Source: Alentia gelatinosa (lineage: Eukaryota > Annelida > Polychaeta > Phyllodocida > Polynoidae). Taken from it: a DNA stretch of 64,000 bases. Numbering within the stretch: the stretch's first letter is position 1; each line of letters begins with the position of its first letter. The notes under the pieces are model-generated. The model was given only the letters and a program-made list of their open reading frames with translations, searched no databases and was not told the DNA's origin. The stretch lies in assembly GCA_950022655.1 (NCBI GenBank), contig OX465581.1, positions 34,567,300 to 34,631,299 on the forward strand, read 5' to 3'. The position numbers and the translations under genes were made by a program. Shown piece by piece: positions 24,701 through 33,690 of the stretch.

Positions 24701-26449
24701 CCAGACTGAGTGGTGTTTGACAGAGCGTCGGCCATAACTAAACATTCCACCACTAGGTGCGCTGAACGGTAGCTCATGTATCGACAGGGTTCAAAGTTAC
24801 CATGGAGACGTAAATCATCTTTCTCATTTTCGTTTATAGTTCCGACGCAGACAACGACTTGTACTCATCTCCACGTGACCTCCTCGTCTTCTCACAGGAG
24901 TGCTTCACACAAAAATGCATGGATAACTGCCTAAACGAGGTAAGGTCGAGACAAACATATGATAATGGCTATTGTTACGGCAACAACATGCTGGGAAGCA
25001 AGAAATAAACTCTAGGACTGTAAACCATGTCTTTATGATAAAACACTAGCGACCCTCTGAGCAGTTATTGTGCTGTTTTATTTAGAGGTTTTTCAGACCT
25101 AGGATCAAGTTGTTGCTTAGTAACAAGGCCTCTGCCCTCTCCACAATACCATTCAGAAGTTTAGTATTTTGATACTCGGTTTCTATGTTATTCAGATTTT
25201 GGTGTTTTGCTGCTGATGTGGGATTACGTATCGCCCTATGGTGCCTGTGAAGTAGCCGTGTAATACCGTGTAATAACGGTCGTCATAATTCTTATACCAG
25301 CATATCTTATATACCATGAAATCATGTGTTTCTTTCCAACTGGGGTCATAGGGGGAAGGTGGCACCCCTCGATCGTTAACAGCAAATCCTATGAAATCAA
25401 ACGCAATACTAGATACGGCATTTCTAACTGACGATTATTGTATCCCGCTTCGACAGTAGTCTTCATGATAAACCCTCCCTATTTCACAGCCAAATATATA
25501 TTTCAAATACCCACAATGGCGGGGTTTCTATATGTACAGGGTTATTGTAAAGAATCGTCAACTGTGAGGGAAAACCTAGTAAATGGAAGTTGACGACTGA
25601 GCGACGTAGGCCCGCCACCTATAATGGTTACAAGTGATTAGTGATGCGCATAGTCGTCAGGTGGTGCTATACTGCGTAACTTAGGGATAAATAGTCATCG
25701 GCCTGAAAGTGTTATCCCCGTTTTCACCTGACGATTATGTGCACCGGAAGTGACAAGTAATTGGCGGGTGGTGCTAATAGACATAATCGGTGGCCAGAAT
25801 CGTCAAATGGGATTGCCGTATTAGATATCAGGATTAAACAGGTACCCATTGGTTGTTACAGGTATGTCACATGTGCAGTATGTGTCTCCGGAAGGACACC
25901 AAAGCCTACCTGCTGCCTGCCTTTGTCGAGCACCTGAACCGTCATGGCTTCCGGCGGCTGGTGCCCGCTTATTTTAAGGTGATTATTTTTTCATTATCCA
26001 TCAAGAGCGCATTGACAACATTTGATACCAAACAAGAGAGGTCGTCTTTGGTAACGTATCAATAGATTCGGCGTCGTATACTCCACATCATTTAATACAA
26101 TTTAGGAGCGGTTACACGCTGTCATATATATTCAATTCTTTTTGTAATGACTCTCTCATTCGTATTTCCTCTAACGAGCTGCATTCCCTATGTTTTTGAA
26201 TAACATGAATAAAAGCCAGATTAATCATCCTGAAACAATAACATCAACGCATTTAAGTAAGCGATTATCTACATCCTATCCTTAGATCTATGTACATACC
26301 AGCGAGTTTCTCTATTTCAGAGTCCACAGGAAGCCAGGGAGTGGAATCTCCAAAAAGATAAAGGTTTCCAATCGCTTTCGGCAAAGAACAAAATCATGTT
26401 CACGTGGTTCCGAGGGAAGTGTGCACAAGACGCTACATGGTGCAATTGA
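6714..26449 (+). CDS. Tubulin-tyrosine-ligase-like protein, TTLL-15 type, membrane-anchored
   Basis: Fourteen coding exons: 6714-7256, 8139-8315, 10035-10154, 11096-11155 (or to 11171), 11931-12037, 13864-13947, 16773-16860, 17490-17565, 20994-21114, 22200-22266, 22711-22838, 24840-24939, 25862-25978, 26321-26449. The GT-AG junctions keep one frame and give about 638 aa. TTL enzymes are ATP-grasp amino-acid ligases; most add glutamate, glycine or tyrosine to tubulin tails. Visible motifs are VNHFPG with a following NK (about 241-252), KNQWHRG (about 291-297), the TFIQRFI..PLLIDGRKFD block (about 320-338) with INPLRVY after it, and FELVRFDFLID then YVMEVNMSPNLS (about 462-490), whose D, E and N are the usual metal/ATP ligands. 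Residues 1-17 are Arg-rich and 18-40 hydrophobic, like a type II signal anchor. A Cys-rich segment (about 540-570) follows the ligase core. The start has a good context (gccATGt). The exon 4/5 junction is uncertain. The family is firm; the substrate is unknown. Confidence 0.9.
7518..7725. mobile_element. Foldback MITE, family with GGGGCCCGTTTAATAATCTA ends
   Basis: The left end GGGGCCCGTTTAATAATCTA is matched by its reverse complement at the right end. The arms stay similar inward (Tacg..ATCCTAGATTATTAAAC). The element lies in TTLL intron 1. Related copies are at 12357-12530 (rearranged), 13369-13565 and 24056-24190. There is no coding capacity, so it is non-autonomous. Confidence 0.8.
8316..10034 (+). 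other. TTLL intron 2, no gene recognised
   Basis: The intron starts gtatac after the DQK codons and ends ccacag before VNHFPG. It has no coding motif. The part 9090-9210 (gcggccgtaa...cgtagtaatacacgag) is similar to 16310-16400 in intron 6, so it carries a copy of a dispersed repeat. Confidence 0.6.
10755..10960. mobile_element. Copy of the GCCTAYGGC-hairpin repeat family
   Basis: The block (tactgcccgctcctaccca, a gtcacactgtgac palindrome, gaaaacaggctgactgtcct..tacgtcaaaatac) matches 15995-16170 closely. It ends in the core ctgctacctatggcattggg. It lies in TTLL intron 3. A reversed fragment is visible near 10340-10375. Confidence 0.6.
11268..11490 (+). pseudogene. Decayed duplicate of TTLL exon 5 and its downstream intron
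   Basis: Bases 11281-11327 match the start of exon 5 (11932-11978) with a single C/T difference. The copy then lacks the rest of the exon and the splice donor. It resumes with intron sequence (catttaagacag ... cactcgggacag ... gggaagaagcagtgggatgcatac) that matches 12110-12255 downstream of the real exon. The acceptor is also lost (cacaa instead of acaag). It is therefore a tandem duplication relic that cannot be spliced as the original. A third partial copy of the intronic part is at 16620-16690, next to exon 7. Confidence 0.8.
12357..12530. mobile_element. Rearranged copy of the GGGGCCC-end MITE family
   Basis: It starts ggggcctgttgaataatcta, then gatcgtaaataaagaccctt, as in the other copies. 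The right half is internally inverted or scrambled (gtcttcatgtacatctcg near 12512). It lies directly upstream of the LINE fragment. Confidence 0.55.
12560..13290 (+). mobile_element. 5'-truncated LINE: end of the reverse-transcriptase ORF and 3' UTR
   Basis: A frame from about 12575 reads EKVQEIKYLGVIIDDKLK, the conserved block that follows the RT domain in jockey/CR1-like non-LTR elements. A stop interrupts it, and a 118-aa frame then runs 12745-13101 with the hydrophilic C-terminal composition of such ORFs. A short 3' UTR ends in an A-rich tail (taaaaaatataaaaaataaa) at about 13289. It lies in TTLL intron 5, in the same orientation as the gene. It is dead: there is no RT catalytic core and the frame is broken. 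Confidence 0.75.
13369..13565. mobile_element. Foldback MITE, GGGGCCC-end family (variant ends)
   Basis: The ends are aggcagtttcataacccagg and, reversed, the same motif at 13546-13565. Internally it shares cagggacaatgcgggacgac, ggacggccaatactgtctta and cgataacccttgtacgaggt with the copy at 7518-7725. It lies in TTLL intron 5. Confidence 0.75.
14673..15010. mobile_element. MITE with TTAACCCTTTGCTACGCTAC ends
   Basis: The left end TTAACCCTTTGCTACGCTAC and the right end GTAGCGTAGCGGAAAGGTTTAA are inverted repeats with one slipped base. The interior (cctgaggcattattt...ttttgctgatat) recurs at 30787-31000 and, reversed, at about 58520-58885. It lies in TTLL intron 6 and is non-coding. Confidence 0.75.
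15555..15760 (-). repeat. Dispersed repeat, copy 1 of 3
   Basis: It shares ctggtttcagata(c/a)aagcgg(c/a)cgt with 47797-47960. It shares tactgcacccc.agcagc....agtatttcatagac.ttcg...acacaggtat.tgataataag, in reverse orientation, with 37384-37472. Read on the minus strand, two of the copies encode similar peptides around RxYLKPVxIV, so this may be a relic of a coding element. No family is recognised. Confidence 0.55.
15813..15961. mobile_element. Near-perfect foldback element
   Basis: Two arms of about 72 bases (15813-15885 and 15889-15961) are inverted copies differing at roughly one base in six. A 3-base loop sits in the core CCGCCTATGGCGTC. The element lies in TTLL intron 6, so its transcript would form a long hairpin. 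Confidence 0.85.
15985..16265. mobile_element. Foldback element of the GCCTAYGGC-hairpin family
   Basis: The inner arms 16108-16182 and 16188-16260 pair as an inverted repeat (ctgactatcttcgtacgtca against its complement). The centre is catccctctgcctacggcatcgggatg. The left part (ctgccctctcctacccatg, then gtacggcacagtgtgccgtac) is shared with 10755-10960. It directly follows the foldback at 15813-15961. Confidence 0.75.
17126..17402. mobile_element. Composite MITE, TTTTATCTCACCCC family (TIR part plus foldback)
   Basis: Bases 17126-17242 are bounded by tttatctcacccc and ggggtgaggtaaaat. The interior (aatgttgggaactcgtactc) matches, reversed, 3190-3230 and 52380-52410. Directly adjoining, 17243-17402 is a foldback (gaactgcactggatctatat...gccactgaaaatatgcca paired with tggcatgttttcagtatctatggatctcgatgcagttcc). 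The same two-part layout recurs at 2943-3250, 43156-43418 and 51793-52440. It lies in TTLL intron 7. Confidence 0.7.
17566..19368 (+). other. First part of TTLL intron 8, nothing coding seen
   Basis: Apart from the poly-C tract at 17752-17770 I see no gene, clear inverted repeat or element end here. Repeated gtgatcat motifs at 18125-18290 are too loose to define a unit. Confidence 0.5.
17752..17770 (+). repeat. Poly-C tract
   Basis: A run of 19 C, in TTLL intron 8. Run lengths like this are prone to sequencing and replication slippage. Confidence 0.9.
19930..20106. mobile_element. Pogo/Tigger-like MITE (CAGTAGAACCCCG ends)
   Basis: It starts TA-CAGTAGAACCCCGCC and ends GGGGGTTCTACTATA. The interior repeats the gtaagcggaca/cccgc motif typical of these elements. 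It is nested in the 19369-20697 element. Sister copies are at 36823-36997 and 59907-60893, with fragments at 40655-40758 and 51755-51792. Confidence 0.8.
20109..20191 (+). repeat. 83-base direct repeat, copy 1
   Basis: Identical base for base to 20329-20411, 220 bases downstream. It begins tttaattaagtagacatctc and ends gcaagtcaacttatg. Confidence 0.95.
20329..20411 (+). repeat. 83-base direct repeat, copy 2
   Basis: Exact copy of 20109-20191. The identity implies a recent local duplication or gene conversion, in contrast to the diverged surroundings. Confidence 0.95.
23777..23937. mobile_element. Foldback MITE in TTLL intron 11
   Basis: Arms of about 60 bases pair: aattaggaaacgtagttact gaacccatagtgatg against catcactatgggctcaataatcacatttcctta. 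Identity is roughly three-quarters, around an unpaired centre near 23850. Confidence 0.65.
24056..24190. mobile_element. Short GGGGCCC-end MITE
   Basis: It is bounded by ggggcccgttgaacaagcta and the reversed cctggattattaaacgggcccc. At 135 bases it is the shortest copy of this family in the window. Confidence 0.75.
25409..25828. mobile_element. MITE with TAGATACGGCATTTCTAACT-like ends
   Basis: The left end tagatacggcatttctaact gacgattattg pairs with the right end agaatcgtcaaatgggattgccgtattagata. The interior carries tcgtcaggtggtgc, ggataa..tagtcatcggcctgaaa and ttatccccgttttcacc, shared with 28540-28815. More diverged relatives lie at 5930-6190, 21843-21912 and 45010-45265. It lies in TTLL intron 12, ending 34 bases before exon 13. 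Confidence 0.65.
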
Positions 26450-26452
26450 AGA

Positions 26453-26458
26453 AATAAA
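26453..26458 (+). promoter_or_regulatory. Candidate poly(A) signal of the TTLL gene
   Basis: AATAAA lies four bases after the stop codon at 26447-26449. If used, the 3' untranslated region would be only about 30 nt. A second AATAAA-type site within a MITE near 26902 is an alternative. Confidence 0.4.
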
Positions 26459-26625
26459 ACAGAGGGACAGAATCCGTCGTGCATTTTGCACCATATCAAG
26501 AGTACAATATCTTGTTTCAGAGTACAATGTAAATTGTACATGTATATTCACATACTGGTATATGTGAAGTACACCTTTATCTACGTGTTGGTAATTAAAG
26601 CTACACTTATCTCACGTGTTGATAA

Positions 26626-26901
26626 TTAAAGCTGCACTGTCAACGGCCCGAATAGCTTTCCGTGCCAACCATGGGGAATAGGCACCCAACACGACGTTGA
26701 CCGGAAGTGAATGATTGAGTAAAATAACACCATTTCAGAAGTGTTTAATGCATATCCCAAGCTTCAGTTTAATTGCTATAGCATCCAATGTTGGCCTATG
26801 GTGTTCTTATATTATTTTTCTGGTTCTACTGCGAAACTACATGGGGTGCTTTCCGATCGGTACGCTGATTGGATTTTGACGCCGTGATAGTGCAGCTTTA
26901 A
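26626..26901. mobile_element. MITE with TTAAAGCTGCACTGTCA ends
   Basis: The left end ttaaagctgcactgtcaacg gc and the right end gccgtgatagtgcagctttaa are inverted repeats. A partial extra copy of the left end (aattaaagctacac) lies just upstream at 26592-26606. Confidence 0.7.
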
Positions 26902-27541
26902 TGAAAATAAAATGGTGCTGTCGAAAAGACTTTGGTACCAAGATCCCAGAGTCTGTGGTGCAGGTTGAAGCTATTGAGAATTTCCTGGGCAGAAACATCA
27001 TACTGGGATAGTATGTATATATATTCATCTAGTTTGCTACAATATGAATCATCCTAACTTTGCAGTATTATGGTTCTTATTGCGCAGTGTGCCATTCATT
27101 TATAATTGCTCAGGTAGAAGCTGCACCCATATATTCATTCTTATAAAGGTGGATGAGGTCTTTTGAAAATGTACGTTTAACCTTATAATGGCCAATCATA
27201 TTATTTCTAGAAAGGAAATATAACAGCAAGAAAATACAAAGGACTCAGGCTTTGTGAATAGAACACAGGTCTGATTTGTTTGTTACAAATATTTCTGTGA
27301 TACCGGGCTCACAATGAAGTAAGTCTAGTCAGACTGGATTACCTTCATTTGCTAAGCTATCAAAATAATATTCACCTATGCATACTGGGTGATAAGCTAT
27401 TATGCTACATTGATTAATTGTCCATAACATGTGATTCATGATTTCACTATACTATTTGTAGTGACACAGTGCAGTGTCTGCAGCATAATTGCCCCATTTA
27501 TAACACTGATTGCTTGACTCGCTATCCTAGTCAAGTAATGC

Positions 27542-28172
27542 TGCGTTTACACTATGTTCTCGACGACCACGGCAGCCACGTTAAGGGGCGCCGTGGATGA
27601 AACGTGAGGTTGGTGAGGCAACATGAGGGGGACTCGAGGGGACGGCATCGGCAAACGTAACGGACCCTGACCGCCCTGGCCGCCGTTACAGATTTTTAAA
27701 CTGTAATAATTCGGCTAGGGTCGCCACGGTTTTAATGAGAGTCGTTCTGGGAGCTGTTTCAAAAGTCGAGTGAGGTCTCGCCAGCGGCACGTCGCATTTC
27801 AAAGCGAGAGGCCGGCAACAGCGAGCGGCACTTTAAATCAAAGCGGCAGCAGAACCGTTACCAACACCCAATAGCGAGTGGCACCTCCACCTCGACAGCG
27901 ACACTTCAAGTGCAGTTGTTTAGTTCTCGCTTTGGCGGTGAGTACTCTCGTTTAGCACCCTCCCGACTTTTGAAACAGCTCCCTGGACTGCAATGAGATA
28001 AAGTAAACGCCACATAACGTGACTGAACGCACCCGAACGCAGGCGGCTGGTACACAATGTCCTTGGGACTGTGAACAAAACCTGAGGGACGTGGGACAAC
28101 TCCGGAGACCGGCATGGGCAACGTTCTGCTTGAAAGGGCCTCAAAAATGGCCGCTGGGAACATAGTGTGAAT
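27542..28172. mobile_element. Element with TGCGTTTACACTATGTTC ends, carrying a nested MITE
   Basis: tgcgtttacactatgttc on the left is answered by gaacatagtgtgaata on the right. Inside, gggagctgtttcaaaagtcg (27749-27768) and its exact reverse complement (27963-27982) mark a second, nested foldback. The nested unit is richer in G+C than its surroundings. Confidence 0.65.
27749..27982. mobile_element. Nested MITE with perfect 20-base inverted ends
   Basis: GGGAGCTGTTTCAAAAGTCG and its exact complement are the two ends. Sub-terminal sequence also pairs loosely (tcgccagcggcac/ctttggcggtgag). It is non-coding. Confidence 0.75.
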
Positions 28173-28539
28173 ACATGATACCCCGTTTGAACAAAACTGC
28201 TAAGGCATGTCACGTTTCGGGCTGCCGTATTAAGCAATCATCTAGCTTCCTGTATCGTCACAATCATATAGGTTGTATATGGGTTGCATCCTAGGGTTGT
28301 AGTGTTATGTGATCACTGTAACAGTATTCGTCGGGTGGTGGCACTGGTGAATTTATCTTTGCACAAAATCGTGAACCTTCACAGCACGCACAGCATTTCT
28401 ACTGGAAAAGGCTTACCGATAATTAGCCATGTAGGAAATAGAACGTACATACCAACCTTCGAGTGTAGCTCAATGATTAACCTTCCCTATTCTAAAATGG
28501 TTGTCAGTAAGGAAAAGACTCTGTTTTGCAGTGAAAATG

Positions 28540-28815
28540 TGGAGGTCAATGGCTGAACGACTTAGTTATCTTTGGCCTGCCACGGATTACATGTACCCGG
28601 TTTCAATTTATTGATGAGGGAAATAGTGGTCAGGTGGTGCCAAATTGCATAAATGTGGGGATAAAAAATGGTCGACCTGAAATTCTTATCCCCGTTTACA
28701 TCTGGTGGTTATGCACCCTAGAGGGGTAAATAGTCAGTTGGTGGTGCCAAAGGCCAGAATTGGTGGCCAGAATCGTCAAGTGGAAACGCCACATACGATG
28801 GTGGGCATGATTTTT
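28540..28815. repeat. Copy of the 25409-25828 MITE family
   Basis: It shares gtcaggtggtgc, tggggataaa, cgacctgaaa, tcttatccccgttt, ggtggtgcc and ccagaatcgtcaa..gg with 25650-25820. The left end is lost. Confidence 0.6.
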
Positions 28816-30084
28816 TACAGCCTAAAATCTCTGCATGTCCTCCAGAAGGGAGTTGTGAAGCAATCAGTGGTTTCTGTCCTAAAAGATGATATATCATCAT
28901 AAAGTATTGATCTATGAGATATAAAAAGTCTCACTTTTCCCAACAGTACATTTTCACAAGACCTCATCCGTGTGCATTCATTTACCATTCGTTTCCCAGA
29001 TTTGGATTTAGTTTTGCATATAATGCCTTGTATGTATTGTGCAGATGGTGTAGTGCAACCTAGTGCAGTACACTTCAGCTTGGTATCTCATTGTACAAGA
29101 ACCGTGGGCTCATGCGGCTTGTAGATCAGAATTCAGTATTCCTCCTGCACCAATAGAAAGTGTCTTCTATTGGTTACTATAGAAAGGGTAAAATGAAGAT
29201 GAAAGCAGTGAGACGAATAAAGAAGACATTTTCCCCCAATCTCATTAGAATCATTGAATGTGCCATTTACTTTTAGTGCAATTCATTATTGGTACAAATC
29301 ATGTATGACTATTTTCCAATTGTTTCCATTCTGTTTACAAATACATTCCATTCGTATCATTTCCTTTTCAAACATATATATTATACATTAAAAATGAAAT
29401 TAGAGATTAAAGATGAACCAACACAGTAGTATAGGCCTCCGTTGTAAACTGGTTTTCATGGCCATGCTTTTGTTTTGTAGAAATTTGTCTTGAAGATATT
29501 TTACAACTGTGATGACAATGTTATACTTGTATTAGAGCGATCAAAATACCAAGCATAATTGTGCCTTTCAATGTATTACATTAGTATATATATATATTGC
29601 ATTTCTCTACAGTGATAACAATTATACAAACCTCATAATAACAGGAAAATGGAGATGACAAGCTGACAAGTAGGAAACATTTATAATAATATTCAAGACG
29701 ATAATAAACTTTCCAGTTGTTCATAATAAAGTCGTCAGTAGTCTATGTGTAGTTAACGCAGATAGACCATTTTATGTATAATGATTGTAGGTCATCAATG
29801 TCCAATATTTCATAATATGAAGGTCATAAACCTATGAGTCGGAACGTTGTGTCGTTAAAATTGCAAACTATTGTAAACTAAATTAGAAATAAAGAAATAC
29901 CTACAAACTTGAAACTTCAATCTGGTGTTTGTTGGTTATGTGAACCTTTCAAAGGATTTGTTCGTGCTTTATTGTTTTAGAAATGACAAAATGTTATAAT
30001 CGGGTGTGTTACATACCAGGGCGATTTCATATTTCCCCATTTTATTTCCATGATAACGCATTGACCTCATCTATACATTACAGG

Positions 30085-30785
30085 CGCCTCGATCATACCT
30101 CAAAGGGCAACGCACACCTAGCGACTTTCGTATATATATCGCAAGAAAAAAGGTCGCTGTAAAAGTCCTCTTGCGATGTTTTCCCAGAACAATATAGCCA
30201 AATGTGCATTGGACCTCTTGAGGTATTGCACCACCCCTTTTGTACCCCTTTTACCCACCACTGAGAAGTTGCATGCGACTTTTCCCCTCAGAAAGGGAAT
30301 AGGCGCCTATGACTTTTATAATTGATATGTCAATTCTTTTCCTAGAAATATTGTACCTTTTTTCGCGACCACCTGCTGGGTGCGGCAACGGGCTGGGTCC
30401 TGGGGTCTATCCCTGTCATGCTTGAGATATCGTGCCTCAGCCAAGGGGAGAATACCGCAATGAAATATCTCTAGGTGTGCACTGAAGTGCCTTGCCCTAC
30501 GAGGGCCCCCACCGGCCAATGTCCGAGGTACATTAAAAGGCTAATGTACACTTCGCAATATTTGTCCTTGCGATATGCTTACGATATTGGAGGGCATTAT
30601 CGCAAGGGTGGGGTCCTCAGCACAGAAGGGGAGGGAAAATGGTCGCCTTAAAATGTACCTCTGGCTTCGGCCCCCACAGCGGGAGAGGGGCCTCATATCG
30701 CACGGGATTTCAAGGCACACCTAGCGATATTGTGTTGCGATATTACCCCTTGGCCGGGCTACAAGATCGCAAGGCAGTTAATTAA
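30085..30785. repeat. Cluster of gcgatat / gcacacctagcga repeats
   Basis: The motifs aaggcacacctagcgatatt, tatcgcaagg and gcgactttt occur several times in both orientations. They occur again at 31370-31470, 42580-42790 and 43490-43580, marking members of one dispersed non-coding repeat. Boundaries were not resolved. Confidence 0.5.
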
Positions 30786-30786
30786 G

Positions 30787-31000
30787 TTTTAACCCTTTTG
30801 CTTTGCTATGATTCCTGGAGGCATTCCCATGTGTAGCACACTATGAGGCCTTGAAACATCATTTCGGGAATTTAGATAATTGTCATTTTCTTAATAGATT
30901 AATGCAAATATTTTGCTGATATATGCCCAACCAATGTAATATTATATCATGATTAATTTCATTCCGTTGGGGTCATGGTAAAAAAATGTAAATATATTTC
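30787..31000. mobile_element. Partial copy of the TTAACCCTTTGCTACG MITE
   Basis: It begins ttttaacccttttgctttgctatg and then follows the interior of 14673-15010 (gaggcattccc, tttagataattgtcatttt, ttttgctgatatatgcccaacc). The right end is missing. Confidence 0.6.
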
Positions 31001-32169
31001 AAGTTGTATATATACTGCGTCAGAGAGATTGAGAGAACATAGAGAACACATCAGTTATGGCCATGAAATGATGCTGAGGGCATGTTGGGAGATTCAAATC
31101 ACTGGGCATTGGCGTGAATGAGGCTAAATGTATACTATATTTGTTTTCACACAAGAACAAAGTTTTATAAACTGCAAATGATAACTAGGATTTTCTTGGA
31201 AAAGTGGAAAACTGTTATCTCTGTATCATGTAAAATATAGAACTACCAAGGGGTTGTGATGTACTCAATGTATTGTATAAAGCACCAGCGACTTTCTCCG
31301 TTTTGAGGAAAAATATCTAATGCTACTTTATACCTCAGCAGGGGGTAAAAAGGGGTGAAAACGGGGTGGTGTAATATCGCAAGAGATGCAAGGCACACTT
31401 GGTGATATTGTACCAGGAAATTATCGCTAGGGGACTCTAACAGCGACTTTTTGCTTGCGATATGCAAATGGCGCTAAGTATGCGCTGGTCTTTACCGTGG
31501 CTTTTCCCTTCCCCTGCCGTGCTGAGCGTCCCTTAATCTGGCCGCCAGAGCTACACTGGCGTAATCTTTGGTGGAATCCAATCTGAACAACCTTGACTTT
31601 CAATGGCCTAGCTGATCTTCATACTACCAGAGTCAGAAGCTCTGCTGGAAGAGTGAATCAAGCAGATCTTTTGTCTTGGTAGGCTCTGTCACAACTGGAT
31701 ATTGCGGTTGGGGGTTGTAGTATTCTCGAAGCCCTTTATCCATATTATTATTTTCTTTTTTGTATATTTTGATAGAGAGAACATGAAATTAGATTTTGTA
31801 AACAATTAGCTTAAGTTGATAATGTTTTGTAATACGTATTTATAGTTTATATTCCACTATGTCCCAAAGGTCTACCCTGCTTCGAGATAATTGGCTCGAG
31901 CTCTCTGGCCATAAAGCGATCGGACCAGACCAACCCTTAAGTCGGACACAGTGGTTGGTTGCCAATCTAAGCGTCCCTCCTTTTAGACTCGAGTACAGCC
32001 CGTTGTCACCAGGCTAGGGCGCTCAGGCTCTCATAGGGACTGTTATGCGCTGCCATTTTGGGGCAGGGATTCATGCCTCCATCCCAGCATGCAGCTGAAA
32101 AATGGCGGATCGCTGGTTCTCACATCTTGTGTATGACGAGCCAGCAACCAGCAAGTGCATGCGAGGTGA

Positions 32170-33690
32170 GAATGTGAACAAGAGAACCCTTAAATTAGTA
32201 GACAATTGGAGACCGATTTCACTTTTGTGTACCCCCAGCAAAATTTTAGAAAAGATGATGCATAAAATTATCTATAATATACTAGTGGATTCAGAATTGT
32301 TAAATGATAATCAGTATGGGTTTAGACCACATAGAGGTACTGCAGCTGCCATTTTTATATTTGTTAAGAGTTTATATGAATCAAGGACTAATGGGAATGT
32401 AATTTCGGCCTGTTTTGTTGATTTTAAAAAGGCATTCGACTGTGTTCATTATGATTTGTTACTACTTAAGTTAGAGAAATTGTTTAAAATGCAAAGAAAA
32501 TGCTCCAATGGATTGTAAATTATCTAAGTGAAAGAGAACAATGTGTGTTTATTTGCGATTCCCTTTCTGAGCTAGCTAGTATAACATTCGGTGTACCACA
32601 AGGGTCTGTTCTTGGCCCGCTTCTTTTTGTACCCTTTATCGATGACTTGGGCAAATGTTTTAAATATAGTCAGTTTATTCAGTATGCTGATGACCTTGTG
32701 GTTTATGTGGAAGATAAAAATTATGCATTGTGTTTGGATAAACTACAGAAAGAATTTATCTAACAACCTGGAGTCTTGAAAATGGCGTAACCATCAATAC
32801 TAATAAAACAAAAGGACGTGGTTTGGTAGTCAAAACCAAGTGCGATGTGCACCACATACGGATCTAAAGTTAAATGATGTATCATTAAATGCATGTAGTA
32901 GATTTAACTATCTTGGAGTAGATATTGATAGTAGCCTCACTTGGGTACCCTTTGTTAACAAACTGATAAAGACCACTAGTGCTCGTTTATTTAAATTTCG
33001 GAAACTACGGTGTTGTTTAACATGTGATGCAGCCATAAAAGTCTATGTTAGTAGTATCCTTCCTATCATCGAGTACTGCTGCTTCTTGACTGAGAGTTTC
33101 AGGAAGTTGGATATTAATAGAATAGAAAAAAATGCATAACCAGGGTATCAGATGTGCGTTAGGGTATAGAAATAATCGGGTTAGTATTCTCAAAATGGAA
33201 ATTGAGTGCAACATTGAACCACTCTGGAAACGCAGGAAAAAGCAATTATGCTGCCTTATGTTTAAATATCGTTTTCATAATGACTGGCTTGATAGAATGG
33301 AAAGCAGGACTAGAACTGGTGAAAAAATATTGTTTAAGATATATCATACTAAAAGTATTCTAGTTATGAACAGTCCGTATTTAAGAGGGGCCAGAATCTG
33401 GAATGATTTTACTTCAGAAATACAACAATGCAAAACAAAGGATGAGTTAAAAAGGTATCTTTGATGTATTTCTAAAATGTACATTGCCTTGATGTCCGCA
33501 ATGTATGCATGCCGTATGTATTAGTATAACATGTTACTTCTGATCATCATTACATCTCATATATTTGTATCTTCACTAAACTTTTGTAGCTCGCTGAATG
33601 TTACTGTGCACAGTTGTATACTTGTATCGGGAGTGATCTGAAAAACTCACTTCGGTGAGATGACACTCTTTACTCAATACTCTTGCCAAA
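32170..33690 (+). mobile_element. Non-LTR retrotransposon (jockey/CR1-like), 5'-truncated and frameshifted
   Basis: The RT domain is spread over three frames. Bases 32190-32515 carry DNWRPISLL, YGFRPHRGTA and CFVDFKKAFDCV (catalytic Asp). Bases 32500-32763 carry GVPQGSVLGPLLF and the catalytic QYADDLVVYV. Bases 32840-33464 carry FNYLGVDIDSSLTW and the C-terminal zone ending RGARIWNDF and DELKRYL. There are at least three breaks (near 32,510, 32,763 and 33,138). The endonuclease domain is absent, so the copy is 5' truncated near 32,180. The 3' UTR has a hairpin (aaaaactcacttcggtgag) near 33,640. The element is dead. Confidence 0.85.

Larger units (their letters stand above)
22839..24839 (+). 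other. TTLL intron 11, two MITEs, otherwise nothing seen
   Basis: This stretch lies between exons 11 and 12. It contains foldbacks at 23777-23937 and 24056-24190. The open frame 24369-24668 (99 codons) has no recognisable motif and no splice context, so it is not called as a gene. Confidence 0.5.
26450..32160. other. Intergenic stretch between TTLL and the LINE; no gene recognised
   Basis: It holds MITEs at 26626-26901, 27542-28172 and 28540-28815, and repeats with cgatattgt/tcgcaagg motifs at 30085-30780 and 31370-31470. From about 28,900 to 30,080 I see plain AT-rich DNA with no structure. None of the short frames has a recognisable domain. Confidence 0.55.
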
